Assembly: GCA_035772405.1 (NCBI GenBank)
Contig: JAYKKM010000047.1
Location: 5,054,501 to 5,118,500 of the forward strand
DNA from: Chrysogorgia sp. JL179-B06
Lineage: Eukaryota; Cnidaria; Anthozoa; Scleralcyonacea; Chrysogorgiidae
Length of the DNA: 64,000 nucleotides
Direction of reading: 5' to 3'
Shown piece by piece: positions 23,894-36,301 of the stretch. The notes under the pieces are model-generated. The model was not told where the DNA came from and ran no database searches. It was given only the letters and a program-made list of their open reading frames with translations. A program made the position numbers and the translations under genes. The first letter of the stretch is position 1, and each line of letters starts with the position of its first letter.

Positions 23894-25200
23894 TTGAATT
23901 TGTTTTTAAATTACATTTTACTATTTATAATCAGAATTATTGTATATACTTATTTTATTCACTTAGGTAATATAATTTTTTGCATTTTTCTTGTAAAAAC
24001 CATTTGTATATTTACTCCTAAAGATGATGATGGCAACGACAGCGATGAAAATGATATGTCAACTTCTGAAATTGATGAATTAGATGAAATAATTTTTTTA
24101 GAAACATTAGTTAAATAAAATAAACTTAAAAAAGAAAGAACAAAAAATAATTGTTTATTGATATGCGAAAAATATTTGCAAAAAATGTTAAACTTTTAAA
24201 TCAAAATGAATTTATTTTAAAAATATTTGTAAAGATTAAAATAGGTAATATTTTATTTTATCTAAAAGTAATATTATTAAGATCTTCAATTAGTGTATGT
24301 ATTTCAAATAGCTTATATTTTGATTGTAAAAGCTACAAAAATGACTGAAGGAAATAAAATGCAATTAAATATCCTAATAAATTAATGAAATTTTGGAGGT
24401 AATAAAAAAGATCATGACAATGATAAATAAAAACAAGGTATAAAACGAAAAGATGAATTTGATCTTCATGAAAATAATGCAGAATTAAGATTAAAAAATG
24501 AAAGGGAAAAGTATAATAGTCCAGCAATTGAACGAAGTATTCTAATTTTTTGAAAATAATAAAAAAATAGAAAGTAAACAAAGGAGGAGAACAAAAGCAA
24601 GAAGTAGAAAAATCACCCAAATCTACGCCAATAAATACAAGTCAAAGACAATTAGTTGATATTTTTGAAAAGAAGAACTTATATTCAGCAAATAAAGAAG
24701 AAATAAAGTTAAATAATAGTAAAATAAATTATGAGGATTTAATTTATTATTTAAATTATAATGTTAATAAAGAAGCGATGTTTAATTTTTCTCAAAAAAA
24801 TCAAGGATTAATTGATTTAAAAAAATTAAAAATAGCTGCTAATTTTTATTGATTGCAATATGGATAGATCAAGAAAAAAATGCATTTCGTTAATAAAATT
24901 AGAATTTTATAAACGAGAATATTTGAATGATTATGCGAAAAAAGGATTGAAATTTAAATTTCGTTTAGAAAAATCCTATTCAATCTAAAAATACAGTTGT
25001 ATGGAGAAATTGTATGCAGAAACTTTTATATTTATATAATAATTATCGAATTGAAATCGAAAATACTAATAAATGAAAAATGATTAAAAATGAATAATAA
25101 AATCAAATCTTAGGAAATGTAGTGGATAGAATTTATAGAAAAAAAGTAGAAACGAAGAATGTAGTAATAGCAATAAAAAATGTACTAACTTTAAAATGTA
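23894..25200. other. AT-rich remainder with an acidic short frame
   Basis: A 74-codon plus frame at 23894-24118 has a hydrophobic first half and an acidic tail (DDDGNDSDENDMSTSEIDEL). 24620-24850 is a separate, stop-terminated frame. Neither is recognised. They may be parts of the decayed AT-rich element described at 17649-25200. Confidence 0.3.
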
Positions 25201-25353
25201 CTAATTTTTCTTCTTAGAAAGTTACTCCTCTTTTCTCGTTTCTTTTTCATTTTTCGTTTTTTTGCCATTTGTTTTAACAGATTTTAATTTCCTCACATCC
25301 TCATCCACAAATTATCAAAACGAGAAACTATAATCCCTTTTCTCCTCCTTTAT

Positions 25354-25684
25354 TTTAAAGTGCCTATAACGTCTGTGGGGATTTAACATATTTGTAATCT
25401 ATGGATTATCCTAAGATAAATTGTAATATGTCTTGTCAGTTGAAAATGTCATCTTCATAGACTTGTTTGCTGTTAAAGTTGACGGAAATGACGTCAAATC
25501 AGGAATCTGTCGCCATGAAAACCTCTTTACAGATGCCCGATTTGACGTCATTTTCGTCAACTTTAACAGCAAAAAAGTCTATGAAGATGAAATTTTCAGC
25601 TGACAAGATATATTACAATTTATGTCAGGAGAATCCATAGATTACAATTATGTTAAATCCCCACAGACGTTATACGCACTTTAA
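25354..25684. mobile_element. Foldback MITE, TTAAAGTGCCTATAAC ends
   Basis: Ends ttttaaagtgcctataacgt and acgttatacgcactttaa. Arms of about 150 bp pair through gttaaagttgacggaaatga / tcattttcgtcaactttaac; the loop is about 30 bp. Same family as the elements at 18025 and 39791. Confidence 0.85.
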
Positions 25685-27370
25685 TTTTCATTTTTAACCA
25701 ATACTATCCCAAAATACATTCCTTCCTTCTAAACGAAATCCCCCTTTTTACCCTTTCTTCCCCTCTCATTATTTTTCTCATATCTGGCACTGGGGGTAAT
25801 TTTCACCATGTATTTTTCTAATCCCATTTTATTCCTTTTACTACTAAACTCATAAAATAAACCCTCCTTTTTGTTTTCGTTTTCTTTTTTCCTCTCCAAC
25901 TTGCTAATATCCCTCCCAATGGACCCAAAAACAAAGGAAGAAACCCTCATTTTTTGTCACCCTTTTAGTTTTTTCACTTTGAGTAGGTGCACGTAAAGTT
26001 AACATAAATGGGTGTTAAAAAGCTAATGAAACGTCATTCATATCATTTGCCTTAAAAACCATAGGGAAAAGTACTATTCGTTTATTAAAAGTAAATGCAA
26101 ATTTTTAAATTTCACCATCTATAAAAATGATTTAATTTATCTTTACATATTTTAGTGGGAGGGCTAAAATATAGGGTTTGGAGACATGTTCTCTTTTCAC
26201 AAAGACCTCAATATATGAAAGTTATGAAAGTGATATGGCTAAACCCAGCCCCCCCCTGCTATAGGTAAGTTTTAGGACCGTATCAAACGTCGAACTTCTC
26301 ATGTACCGAGGTTAATGCAAATGAGAGTAGTCTTTTGTTTAAGCTCATTTGCATTGAGTTTGGCACATGTGAAGTTCGACGTTGGACGTAGGCCTTATAA
26401 ACATTAAGGGAGTGAACTGCAGAAATAGCGAAACATACCACTGACGCTTTGAGCGTCATTGTGTCAACAGTATGCCCCTATGAGACAAATGTTTAGTTCG
26501 AAGATTAACACGGTATACCAAATTTTCTAAAAAGATTATTTATTACTATTGATCGTACAAATACATTCACTATAACAATATATTCATCATAAGTAAATGT
26601 CTACGAGTAATTCTAAATCATTCAAAAAGTACGATTTTCGTCACAATGATAAATAATTAATCATTAAATAAGAGGACGTACACAAAATTATACACTCACA
26701 ACAGCTCGTACAGCGTTTCATACTCCTATATACCATATATGTTTGGCGAGGATAACTAAGGCGCCGTTTTTGTTGTATTCGTCGTCGGCTAGACGGATAA
26801 CACAACCTTGGTGCTCAATCAATTCTCGCTAATCATGTATGGCATCGTTGCAAAATATGTAGTTTAACGTTATCTAAAATAAGCAGATTAGGGCCATGCA
26901 AATAAAATCGAGATAAGGCCAAAAAAGTATTCTGTTTTGTGGGTCGGCCCAGAATTGACGCGGCGACGCGGCTTTTTTTATTTATCAATTTTTGTTAAGG
27001 AAACGCTTTTTGTAGAATACTTTTCTAGTTTCTATATAAAGTGCAAACATTGATTTTTATGCTTTTAACAGAACAAACGTTTCAACACGCATCAGTGGTC
27101 GCCATTATGTTGTCTGCGAGGGTGCCCGTGCCCACAAACACGCAACTGATCAGCGGTTTTTATAAAAAAATATTGACGCGCACAGTCAACGATGACGCGC
27201 GCGCTGACCAGAAACAGAATACTTGTTTTTTTTCGCCTAAAGAAAACTATCTAATCCTATATACTTATACTTAGGTCCATACAACGAAAACATATAATTA
27301 TGAAAAAATCTATTACAAAATATTTAGCTTAATCATTATTCTGGGGCAATTCCCTGTGTAATCTTTAGAA
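25685..27370. other. No gene; small palindrome at 26280-26390
   Basis: 26280-26390 is a hairpin-like pair (caaacgtcgaacttctcatg with catgtgaagttcgacgttgg) around atgcaaatgag. Related ends occur at 38540-38650 (ggcccgtttcatacgtcgaa). The rest is AT-rich without a recognised gene; it should contain the phosphatase 3' UTR near 27370 on the minus strand. Confidence 0.5.
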
Positions 27371-27457
27371 TTACTTTGTGAGATCTTGGAAGTTCGCATA
27401 GTCATCAAAGGAGTCAAGGAAGTCGAGGATGGCCTTAAAGCAAAACCTGTATTCGTC
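27371..27457 (-). CDS. RPTP terminal exon 16
   Basis: Encodes [20 protein letters not shown] then ANFQDLTK and a TAA at 27371-27373. [14 protein letters not shown] is the last helix of D2. Acceptor acctttag. The protein ends only about 13 residues after the fold, so there is no long C-terminal tail. Confidence 0.93.
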   Translation of the reverse strand, partial: DEYRFCFKAILDFLDSFDDYANFQDLTK

Positions 27458-27826
27458 CTAAAGGTAGAGATGTAATAATATCTGTTTTAACTGAAATGAG
27501 TTATTGCTGCATAAATAACTAATATTTTAGCTGACAAAAGCCGTGCCGATATATTAAAGCCGATTTTTAGCACAAGCGAGTGTCACGAATAATAACAATA
27601 ATAATAATAATAATAATAATAGTAATAGTAATAATATATTATGTAACTATGAGCCTTAGCATATGGCCAAAGCCTACTGCTAAGTTTAAATACATAGTGT
27701 CATTAATAATAATAATAATAACAACAATAATAATAATAATAATAATAATAATGACGTTTTAGGAGCATTATACGATAATCTCAATATGCCACAAAATAAA
27801 ATAGATATTGTTAGAAAGCTATTGAT

Positions 27827-27912
<86 letters not shown>

Positions 27913-30900
27913 AGTTTGAGATGTTAAAAGGGGACGTTTCGGTTTAAATACTAAAACCTACAATGTGTATGATAACAATATGTAAATATATAACGGTTAT
28001 AAAATTAAGAATTAATTATTAAACATGTTATAAACCCTAGGGACGTTAATAATTAATATGTTCGTTAATAGTATTATTTTCATGGATGGAATGCCATGCT
28101 TCAACGAACAAACGCTCATCAGTGTAGCTATTACATTAGCTATTATTTTATTGATATTATTTTATTATTATTTTATTAATATTATTATATTATTATCATT
28201 TATAGACCCGGAGCGAGGGGAATTCGACGAAATATTACCCCGAGGGATGATACGCCCGAGGGGATATATCATCCCGAGGGGTAATATTTCGACGAATTCG
28301 CCAAGCGGATCTTGAATGCTGTCTTGAAACGTCTTGTTGTTCCTCCATTGTGTTATTTGGTTATTTGGCGCGAAAACCAAATAACACGTGGGTGTTATTT
28401 GGTTTTCGCGCGTGGTATTTGGTTTCGCGCGTGATACTCGAGTCGAATACCCCTCCACGGAGGGGTATTCACTATTATATCCCGCCACAGCGGGGAATTC
28501 GAGTTTAAATTGACTGGTCACGTGGTACAAATCTAGCTCTTTGATTGGACAATTTATAGTTGAGGTAATATGTCCAGCAAAAGTGTCGGCGATTTTCTAT
28601 TTTGCAGGGATATAGCGAACCCATACCACTAAACTAGAGATTAGGGTTAGGGGTTCGCTATATCCTGCAAGATGAAGTATATAACCCCGGTTTCGGTTTT
28701 ATGACTTATTTTGTCCAACTTTTCAACTTTGGTCGTCAATATAATCAGCAAAACTCGACATATAAAAAATCGCTGATACCTTTTGCTGGAAATTTATCTC
28801 GGAATCGAACTGCGAATTTTTTTTGAACAAAATACAACGTTTTGTACTTGAATCGCCCCGAGTGAAGCCCTAAGGTTTTACAACATTGTATTCTACAAAT
28901 TAATAGCTTTCTAATTCTAACGATATCTATTTTATTTTTGTAGCATAAATTCTGACGAATTGAGAGCGCTTTACCGAAAAGACCCTGTAAACCATAATGA
29001 AGACCTTAAGTTACTAATAAAACTAATTACATTTCATTATAAAAACAAAACTACTACATGTATAACTAAGAAAGCTATGATAACTACGCAAAACTATAAA
29101 TTCGAAAAAAGAATTAAAAATAAGTGCCGACTTAAAATTATTTAGACAGTCCGTTCTTCTAATTTGCTCTGGTAATGAATTCCCGAGTTTTTCAGCGGCA
29201 ACCCAGAATGTTCTGTCTCCTACAGTGCAAGTGGGGTTATACAGCTAGTTCAGTTAAGGTTGTCCTTAATTAAGGTGAAAACTCAAAACCACAAAACGTC
29301 AAACTCTAAGCGCGAAAAGCATGATGGTCGCTATCGCTTGCAGAGCGACCCGCAATAATTCAAACTAACCTGCACATGCAAGCTCCCGTCATTCTTTTCG
29401 CGCTTAGAGTTTGAAGTTTTGCGGTTTTGAGTTTTTACCTTAACTCTTTCCCGACCGGCTGAAAACATCCAAAATTGAACCACCTCTTTGTTCTATTGAT
29501 ATCTCTTGAAATAATCACAACTGTTGCGAAAGCTATACATTTTCTGAAAGCCCAATAAACCGGCTTTTACTTGTGCTTTTAAATTTCCCGAACAAAACAC
29601 ATTATGTTAATATAAATTAGCATTAATTATCATAAATCAGGTTGAAAAATTTACATTTTTCTAGAAAAGGCCATCTTGCACGCCCGCGTAGCATCTTGAA
29701 AACTCAAAATGCCACCAATCGCAGAGTTGTTTATGAAATCAAATCAAACTTGGCGATTGCGTGGATCTGATGTTCCTGGCGCTTGTCGAATTTCAATTTT
29801 TAATCTTGCGTTACCGTGTGCCGTGTTTTTCGATGGACGACTTTGCGGGTCTTCGGGCCGGTCAGGAAAGCGTTAAAGGACATTAGCTGTATATAGTGCA
29901 AGTAGGATTATATAAGAGCAGATAACGAGAAGGTTGGCGTTGTATTATAGAACTGTTAGGGAAAGAACGATGTTTTGGCATGCCAGCAAACCATTTTACT
30001 ATAAAGATTCTAGTGCAGCCAGAAAATAGCAGATTCGACTTACCAACGAAGTAACCATCTTTGGTCTTTGAATACGCTGCAACATTATAGTCTGAAAAAG
30101 ATTGAATGAGCCATCTTGCTTGACTCTTTCCAGAGACGTGACCAGGGCACAGAAAGCACCCGTTTTCCCTCCACCATCACTAAAATAATAAGATATTTTG
30201 AAGATTTTTAATTACTCATTCGTCTATATACAAAAAAATAAAGATGGCAATGGTGTGTGGAGAACAAGGAAAACAATTACATCGACAATTACTACGTCCG
30301 TGCAACTTAACGATTAGAACAACTCTTCGCGATCATCACGCCAATCGTCATGCTGACCACCCTGGACAGGACTGAGTTTATCGCGATCATGCTAATTTCA
30401 CGATCTTTGCTAATTTCTATATCATATACTTCAATTCGATTTCCTTCCTCTTTCTTGTTAACACATCCCTCCACGAGAACAGACCACATCGATTGATATA
30501 TAATTGTCCGCATTTAGGAACAGAGAAACACGCTTAGTAGGCGGTAAATCTCAAACGTGGAATATAAATACGCAATACTTCATGTTCAGTGTTTATATAT
30601 ATAATGGCATGTAAACAAATAATGCAAACAGAATCGTAAACATGCACAGAGCGGGCTGGACGGCACCTTTAAATACCCCTATAGTACATAAAAATAAGAT
30701 TAATACTGATGTCATGATCTAACCAGGAATGAGTAAAATTGATTGAAATTTTAATTAGTATACGGTGATTCATAAACGATAAGTTCAATCACCATGCTGA
30801 TCATGATCTCAAACAGGTTACTACTATCCAGATTACTATCGCTATAGCTGTCGATTGTTAGCGCAGTGTAGATTCTTTAGCTGCACTTAAACGGAGTGAT

Positions 30901-33900
30901 GAACTCTACCTTGATGTAGGACACAAGCTAAGCCCTCGATCGGTTCAAATTGTGTTCAATAAAAGCTCTCGACTCGTACCTGCAATGCACAACGATGGGA
31001 TTGTTTCCATTTTGCCTTTGAACATCCTGTACTTTGCCGATCATTCGCCGTACGCCTACGGTATCATTTGGAACTTTACCCTCGGGCCAAGTTAGGAAGT
31101 TGAAATGATATATGTTGCGAGTTTCGCCACTCTAAACAAAACGAAATAAGGTGTTTATTTTGAATACGTAGAAGGCACCGAGTGTTATTAAGATGTTGGA
31201 GCCCTGGAGTGGGTGGGGAGGCTAGCGAGATAGGACGGGTCAACAAGAAGGAAGCGACGAGTGAAATTAATTAGAAGATGCATGGTTTTATTAGCACGAC
31301 CTATTTAGAAGATAGATAGATAAAATTTAATTATGCGAGCTGTGGAAAGGAAGTGGAGGGAAAGGAAAGAGAAAGCGAGGGTTTGCGTAATCTCGCGAAG
31401 TCTTTTCACACTAATGCGATTTCATGCCTCTTTCAATTGCTTATAAAGCGCCTATTTATAGCCCTTAACGCGATTTCAATTGATCGAAGGTTATAGTCCA
31501 GTCAATTTTGAAAAGATTAAGAAGGTAATTTTACGGAATTCCTTCTGATCGAACCTAAACAAAATAATTGGTGTAATCGTATGCAAATGTCGATTTGTGT
31601 ATACACAAAAGCAGAATGAAAATGGATAGCTTCCCTGATCAAACGAGGCTGAAAGTTGATGAGAATTACAACTCTTACTCTCGTTTTGCAATTCTCACAA
31701 TCTCTTAGGCCTGGTTTAGACGTCGAAGTTCCGTCATTTAATGCGACGGTAATGCGACGGAAGTGGTAACTTTTCAATTTAGACGTCGAAGTTGCGTCGC
31801 ATTTAATGCGACACCTGAAATGTGACACCAGAAATCAAGGTTGTTTTCACTAACGAGTAAAAACTATGGCGCTCTTCGAGTAGTCGTTCTAAACCAACTT
31901 TGACAAATTAGAAGAAATTACTCTTTTCTTTTGTCAATGGGGTCTTCTGCTTCTGGGATTTCATGCTCAGTCTGACTGATTCTGATCACCTTCACCGATT
32001 ATGGTCTGCCCTGGCTGAACGCCGCAACTTTACAGTATATTTTTGCAACGCTTTTGTTTGCTTTACTGAAACGCAACGCCACAACGAATACAACAATATT
32101 TTGTCTTATAAGCACGTACATAAGAAGTCGTGAGATAGAAAGGTCAGTGCACGGCAAAATACCCAATAACGATAACGGGATACGTATATATGATCTAACC
32201 TTTCGAGCGAAGTTCAAGGACCGAGGCTCGCCGAGGCTATGAAGGCCCTTCTTCTATGACGATGGATCTTCGCTGGAAACGTTAGACCATACGTATTCCG
32301 TTATTTGGCAGTATACACTGACCTTTCTATCTCTCGATTTGTATTTCTACACTGTTTCCGCAGCACACTACTTTAATAATCCACATCAACAATGAAGTTC
32401 GTGGATGCCACGAAGCACGCCACGCAGTATAAAATGCGGTTTTATAGGATAATGAAGGATAGAAAAATGAATTATACTAATTTATGCATTTTATGCGACG
32501 CATTAAATGCGACGGAACTTCGACGTCTAAATCAACGTGCTACGGGGGCTATAGTCGCCCAAATATTTGAAATGGGAGGGGGCTAAGCCCCCGATATTTT
32601 TAGGATTTTAGAGCTAAAACACTGTTACTTTGTTCCCTTGTTTAACGCTAATGGCTATTCAGCGAAAGATAAACTAAATTATTCAAAGGTCTGGTTCGTT
32701 TTCCCCTTGAATTCTGGTGCCATGTCGGTTCTTACAGACTTTCTCACCTCTCAAACGTGCACATTTTGGGCACAATCGATGAACCTGACAATTATGTGAG
32801 GAACAGTCTCAGAATACAGTAAATACCATTTCAGAGACTCTAGTTTTCATTTTTCTGGGAGAGCATGCCCCCCTGACTGCCCTGGAGGTTGCAGTTATCA
32901 CCCCCAAAACACAACATATTGACTGAGCCAATGACTGAGCGACTTTGCCCTTTTTTGCGATCATCCCTCGCCCTCGAAATTTTCTAGTTGCGCCCCTGAT
33001 TAGACCTGTCTGCGACAGCTTGGGATCGGATCTGGTTGGACAGTTCGCGCTAAACGATGTCTATCACTCAGCCAAGGTGACATCTCATTTCGCTGGAAAA
33101 ACGTTTATACTTACAACATCGCTTTTCTTTAACTTGAAGGACCTGGTTATAAAATCGTCAGCCTTCTCTTCGCTCTCTAACGTGACAAGGAGATTCCCAC
33201 AAAGCATGGCATCGTTGTTTTTCTCCGTCCAATACTTGTTATAACGCTGCTGAAAGATAGACACAATGTTGTATGACAATTCACATATTATTTCACACGT
33301 GAGGAATTTTATATGTGAAACAACTTAGCTCACATGAAATGAAAGATATCATACGTGAGTACAACGTGATGTCGATTTTAAATTTCATGTGTGAAAAACA
33401 TGTCTCATATAGCAAGTTTTCGCCTGTGAAATTTTGAACCAAGTGATTGTAAAACATATTTTCCTTATGTTTTTAAATGGGAAGAATACACATGAAAACC
33501 AGCCGTTGAATTTAGTTTACATCATCCATAGTAAGAACGATGGTTATAGTAAGATGGTTAGTACCGCCACATTTGCTTCAAAAACTTATTTAATAATTCA
33601 TGAGGAAAAGACCAAGAAAATTACTACCGTGTCGTAGGTTTTATATGTGATAAAGATTCGTCCTGGTTTACATAGATTTTATCTTTGATTTTCACGGCTT
33701 AGATAACATCAATTTTCAAAATTACTAAGCCAATGAACTTATCAAATGGGTCATTTTTGAAGCCGTTTAATAGACTCGCATGAGCACATGTTTTATAAAC
33801 ACTGCTGCTCGTTTATTAAACAGTACATATAGTACGTATTCCATATAACGAAGCGCAAATATACATTGCATTGACGAGTAGCCAAGATGATGGCCAATAT

Positions 33901-36270
33901 TACGGTTTATGTTAGTATTAGGGTTAGTATTAGGACGTTAATAGTAGGACGTCAGTATTAGGACGTTAGTATTATATAGGGCGTTAGTATTAGGACGTTA
34001 GTATTAGGACGTTAGTATTAGGACGTTAGTATTAGGACGTTAGTATTAGGACGTTAGTATTAGGACGTTAGTATTAGGACGTTAGTATTAGGACGTTAAT
34101 ATTAGGACGTTAGTATTAGGACGTTAGTAATAGGACGTCAGTAATAGGACGTTAGTAATAGGACGTTAGTATTAGTATACGTTAGTATTAGGACGTTAGT
34201 AATAGGACGTTAGTAATAGGACGTTAGTAATAGGACGTTAGTAATAGGACGTTAGTATTAGTATACGTTAGTATTAGGACGTTAGTATTAGGACGTTAGT
34301 ATTAGGACGTTAGTAATAGGACGTTAGTAATAGGACGTTAGTAATAGGACGTTAGTATTAGTATACGTTAGTATTAGTACGTTAGTATTAGGACGTTAGT
34401 AATAGGACGTTAGTAATAGGACGTTAGTATTATAGGACGTTAGTATTAGGACGTTAGTAATAGGACGTTAGTAATAGGACGTTAGTATTAGTATACGTTA
34501 GTAATAGGACGTTAGTATTAGTATACGTTAGTATTAGTATACGTTAGTATTAGGACGTTAGTAATAGGACGTTAGTAATAGGACGTTAGTAATAGGACGT
34601 TAGTAATAGGACGTTAGTATTAGTATATGTTAGTATTAGGACGTTAGTATTAGGACGTTAGTATTAGGACGTTAGTATTAGGACGTTAGTATTAGGTCGT
34701 TAGTAATAGGACGTTAGTATTAGGACGTTAGTATTAGTGTTAGTAATAGGACTTTAGTATTAGGACGTTAGTATTAGTATACGTTCGTATTAGGACGTTA
34801 GTTATAGGACGTTATTATTAGGACGTTAGTATTTGGACGTTATTATTAGGACATTAGTATTAGGTCGTTAGTTATAGGACGTTATTACTAGGACGTTATT
34901 ATTAGGACGTTAGTATTTGGACGTTAGTATTAGGACGTTAGTATTAGGTCGTTAGTATTAGGTCGTTAGTATTAGGACGTTAGTATTAGGACGTTAGTAT
35001 TAGGACGTTAGTATTAGGACGTTAGTATTAGTGTTAGTATTAGGTCGTTAGTAATAGGACGTTAGTATTAGTGTTAGTATTAGTGTTAGTATTGGGACAT
35101 TAGTATTAGGACGTTAGTATTAGTGTTAGTATTAGGATGTTAGCATTAGGACGTTAGTATTAGTGTTAGTATTAGGTCGTTAGTAGTAGGACATTAGTAT
35201 TAGTGTTAGTATTAGGACATTAGTATTAGGTCGTTAGTAATAGGACGTTAGTATCAGTGTTAGTATTAGGTCGTTAGTATTAGGACGTTAGTATTAGTGT
35301 TAGTATTAGGACATTAGTATTAGGACGTTAGTATTAGTGTTAGTATTAGGACGTTAGTGTTAGTGTTAGTATTAGGTCGTTAGTATTAGTGTTAGTATTA
35401 GGACGTTAGTATTAGTGTTAGTATTAGGACGTTAGTATTAGTGTTAGTATTAGGACGTTAGTATTAGTGTTAGTATTAGGTCGTTAGTATTAGGACGTTA
35501 GTATTAGTGTTAGTATTAGGACATTAGTATTAGGACGTTAGTATTAGGACGTTAGTATTAGGACGTTAGTATTAGGACGTTAGTATTAGTGTTAGTATTA
35601 GGACAGAAAGTTTCTTAGTCTGGATACTGCTAAGACGCTTGTTCATGCCTTTGTTACATCAAAACTGGACAACTGCAATGCACTTTTGTATGGCCTTCCT
35701 AAATATAAAATCCAGCGCCTGCAATACGTACTTAATTCCGCAGCAAGACTTGTTACACTATATGGGAAATACGAACATATAACTCGTGTTATAATGGAAC
35801 TTTACTGGTTACCAGTCGAGAAGCGCATAGAGTTTAAGATTCTGCTATATACGTACAAAGTAGCGAATGGTATGGCACCTACAGTACCTATCTTGAAGAA
35901 CTTTTAGATCTATACAAACCAGGACGCAGCCTTAGATCAGAGAATAAGCAGTTACTGAAGACGCAATCTTATAATTTAAAATCTTACGGCTATAGAGCAT
36001 TTTCTGTGTGCGCCCCTCAGCTCTGGAATGCCCTTCCATTAGAGCTGAAGGGGTGTCAATCTGTAACAAGTTTTAAAAAGGCTCTGAAGACGTTTTTATT
36101 CAAGGAAACATATTTTTAACTTTTTTAACTTGGCTTAACTTTTTAACTTGATTTTTAGATTTCTGTATTTTTAGAGTAATAATTATTCGATTATTTATAT
36201 GTAATAGATTTAGACATGTGTAGATGTGAAGTGCTTTTGGACTTTTAAGGAATTAGCGCTATAGAAATAA

Positions 36271-36301
<31 letters not shown>

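Larger units (their letters stand above)
17649..25200. other. AT-rich block with decayed reading frames of unknown, possibly viral or large-transposon origin
   Basis: The block is markedly richer in A+T than flanking exons and contains several plus-strand segments that read as protein with scattered stops: 17737-17971 (ends SPSAVIGRQVYIDCC), 19540-19755 (EKETPMDNEQETPMDIDNDK), 20285-20690 (KYAIGRSWWFDDAILREN), 21145-21535 (FINAYGIIGFDLTDNQDSHL), 24620-24850 (STPINTSQRQLVDIFEKKNL). Codon use is extreme (AAT, AAA, ATT, TTA). Later insertions interrupt it: a foldback at 18025-18801, a pogo-like MITE at 19329-19504 and a LINE at 21880-23880. One AT-rich multi-gene parasite that has decayed is the simplest reading; no hallmark gene (polymerase, integrase, capsid) was recognised, so the class is left open. 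Confidence 0.4.
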
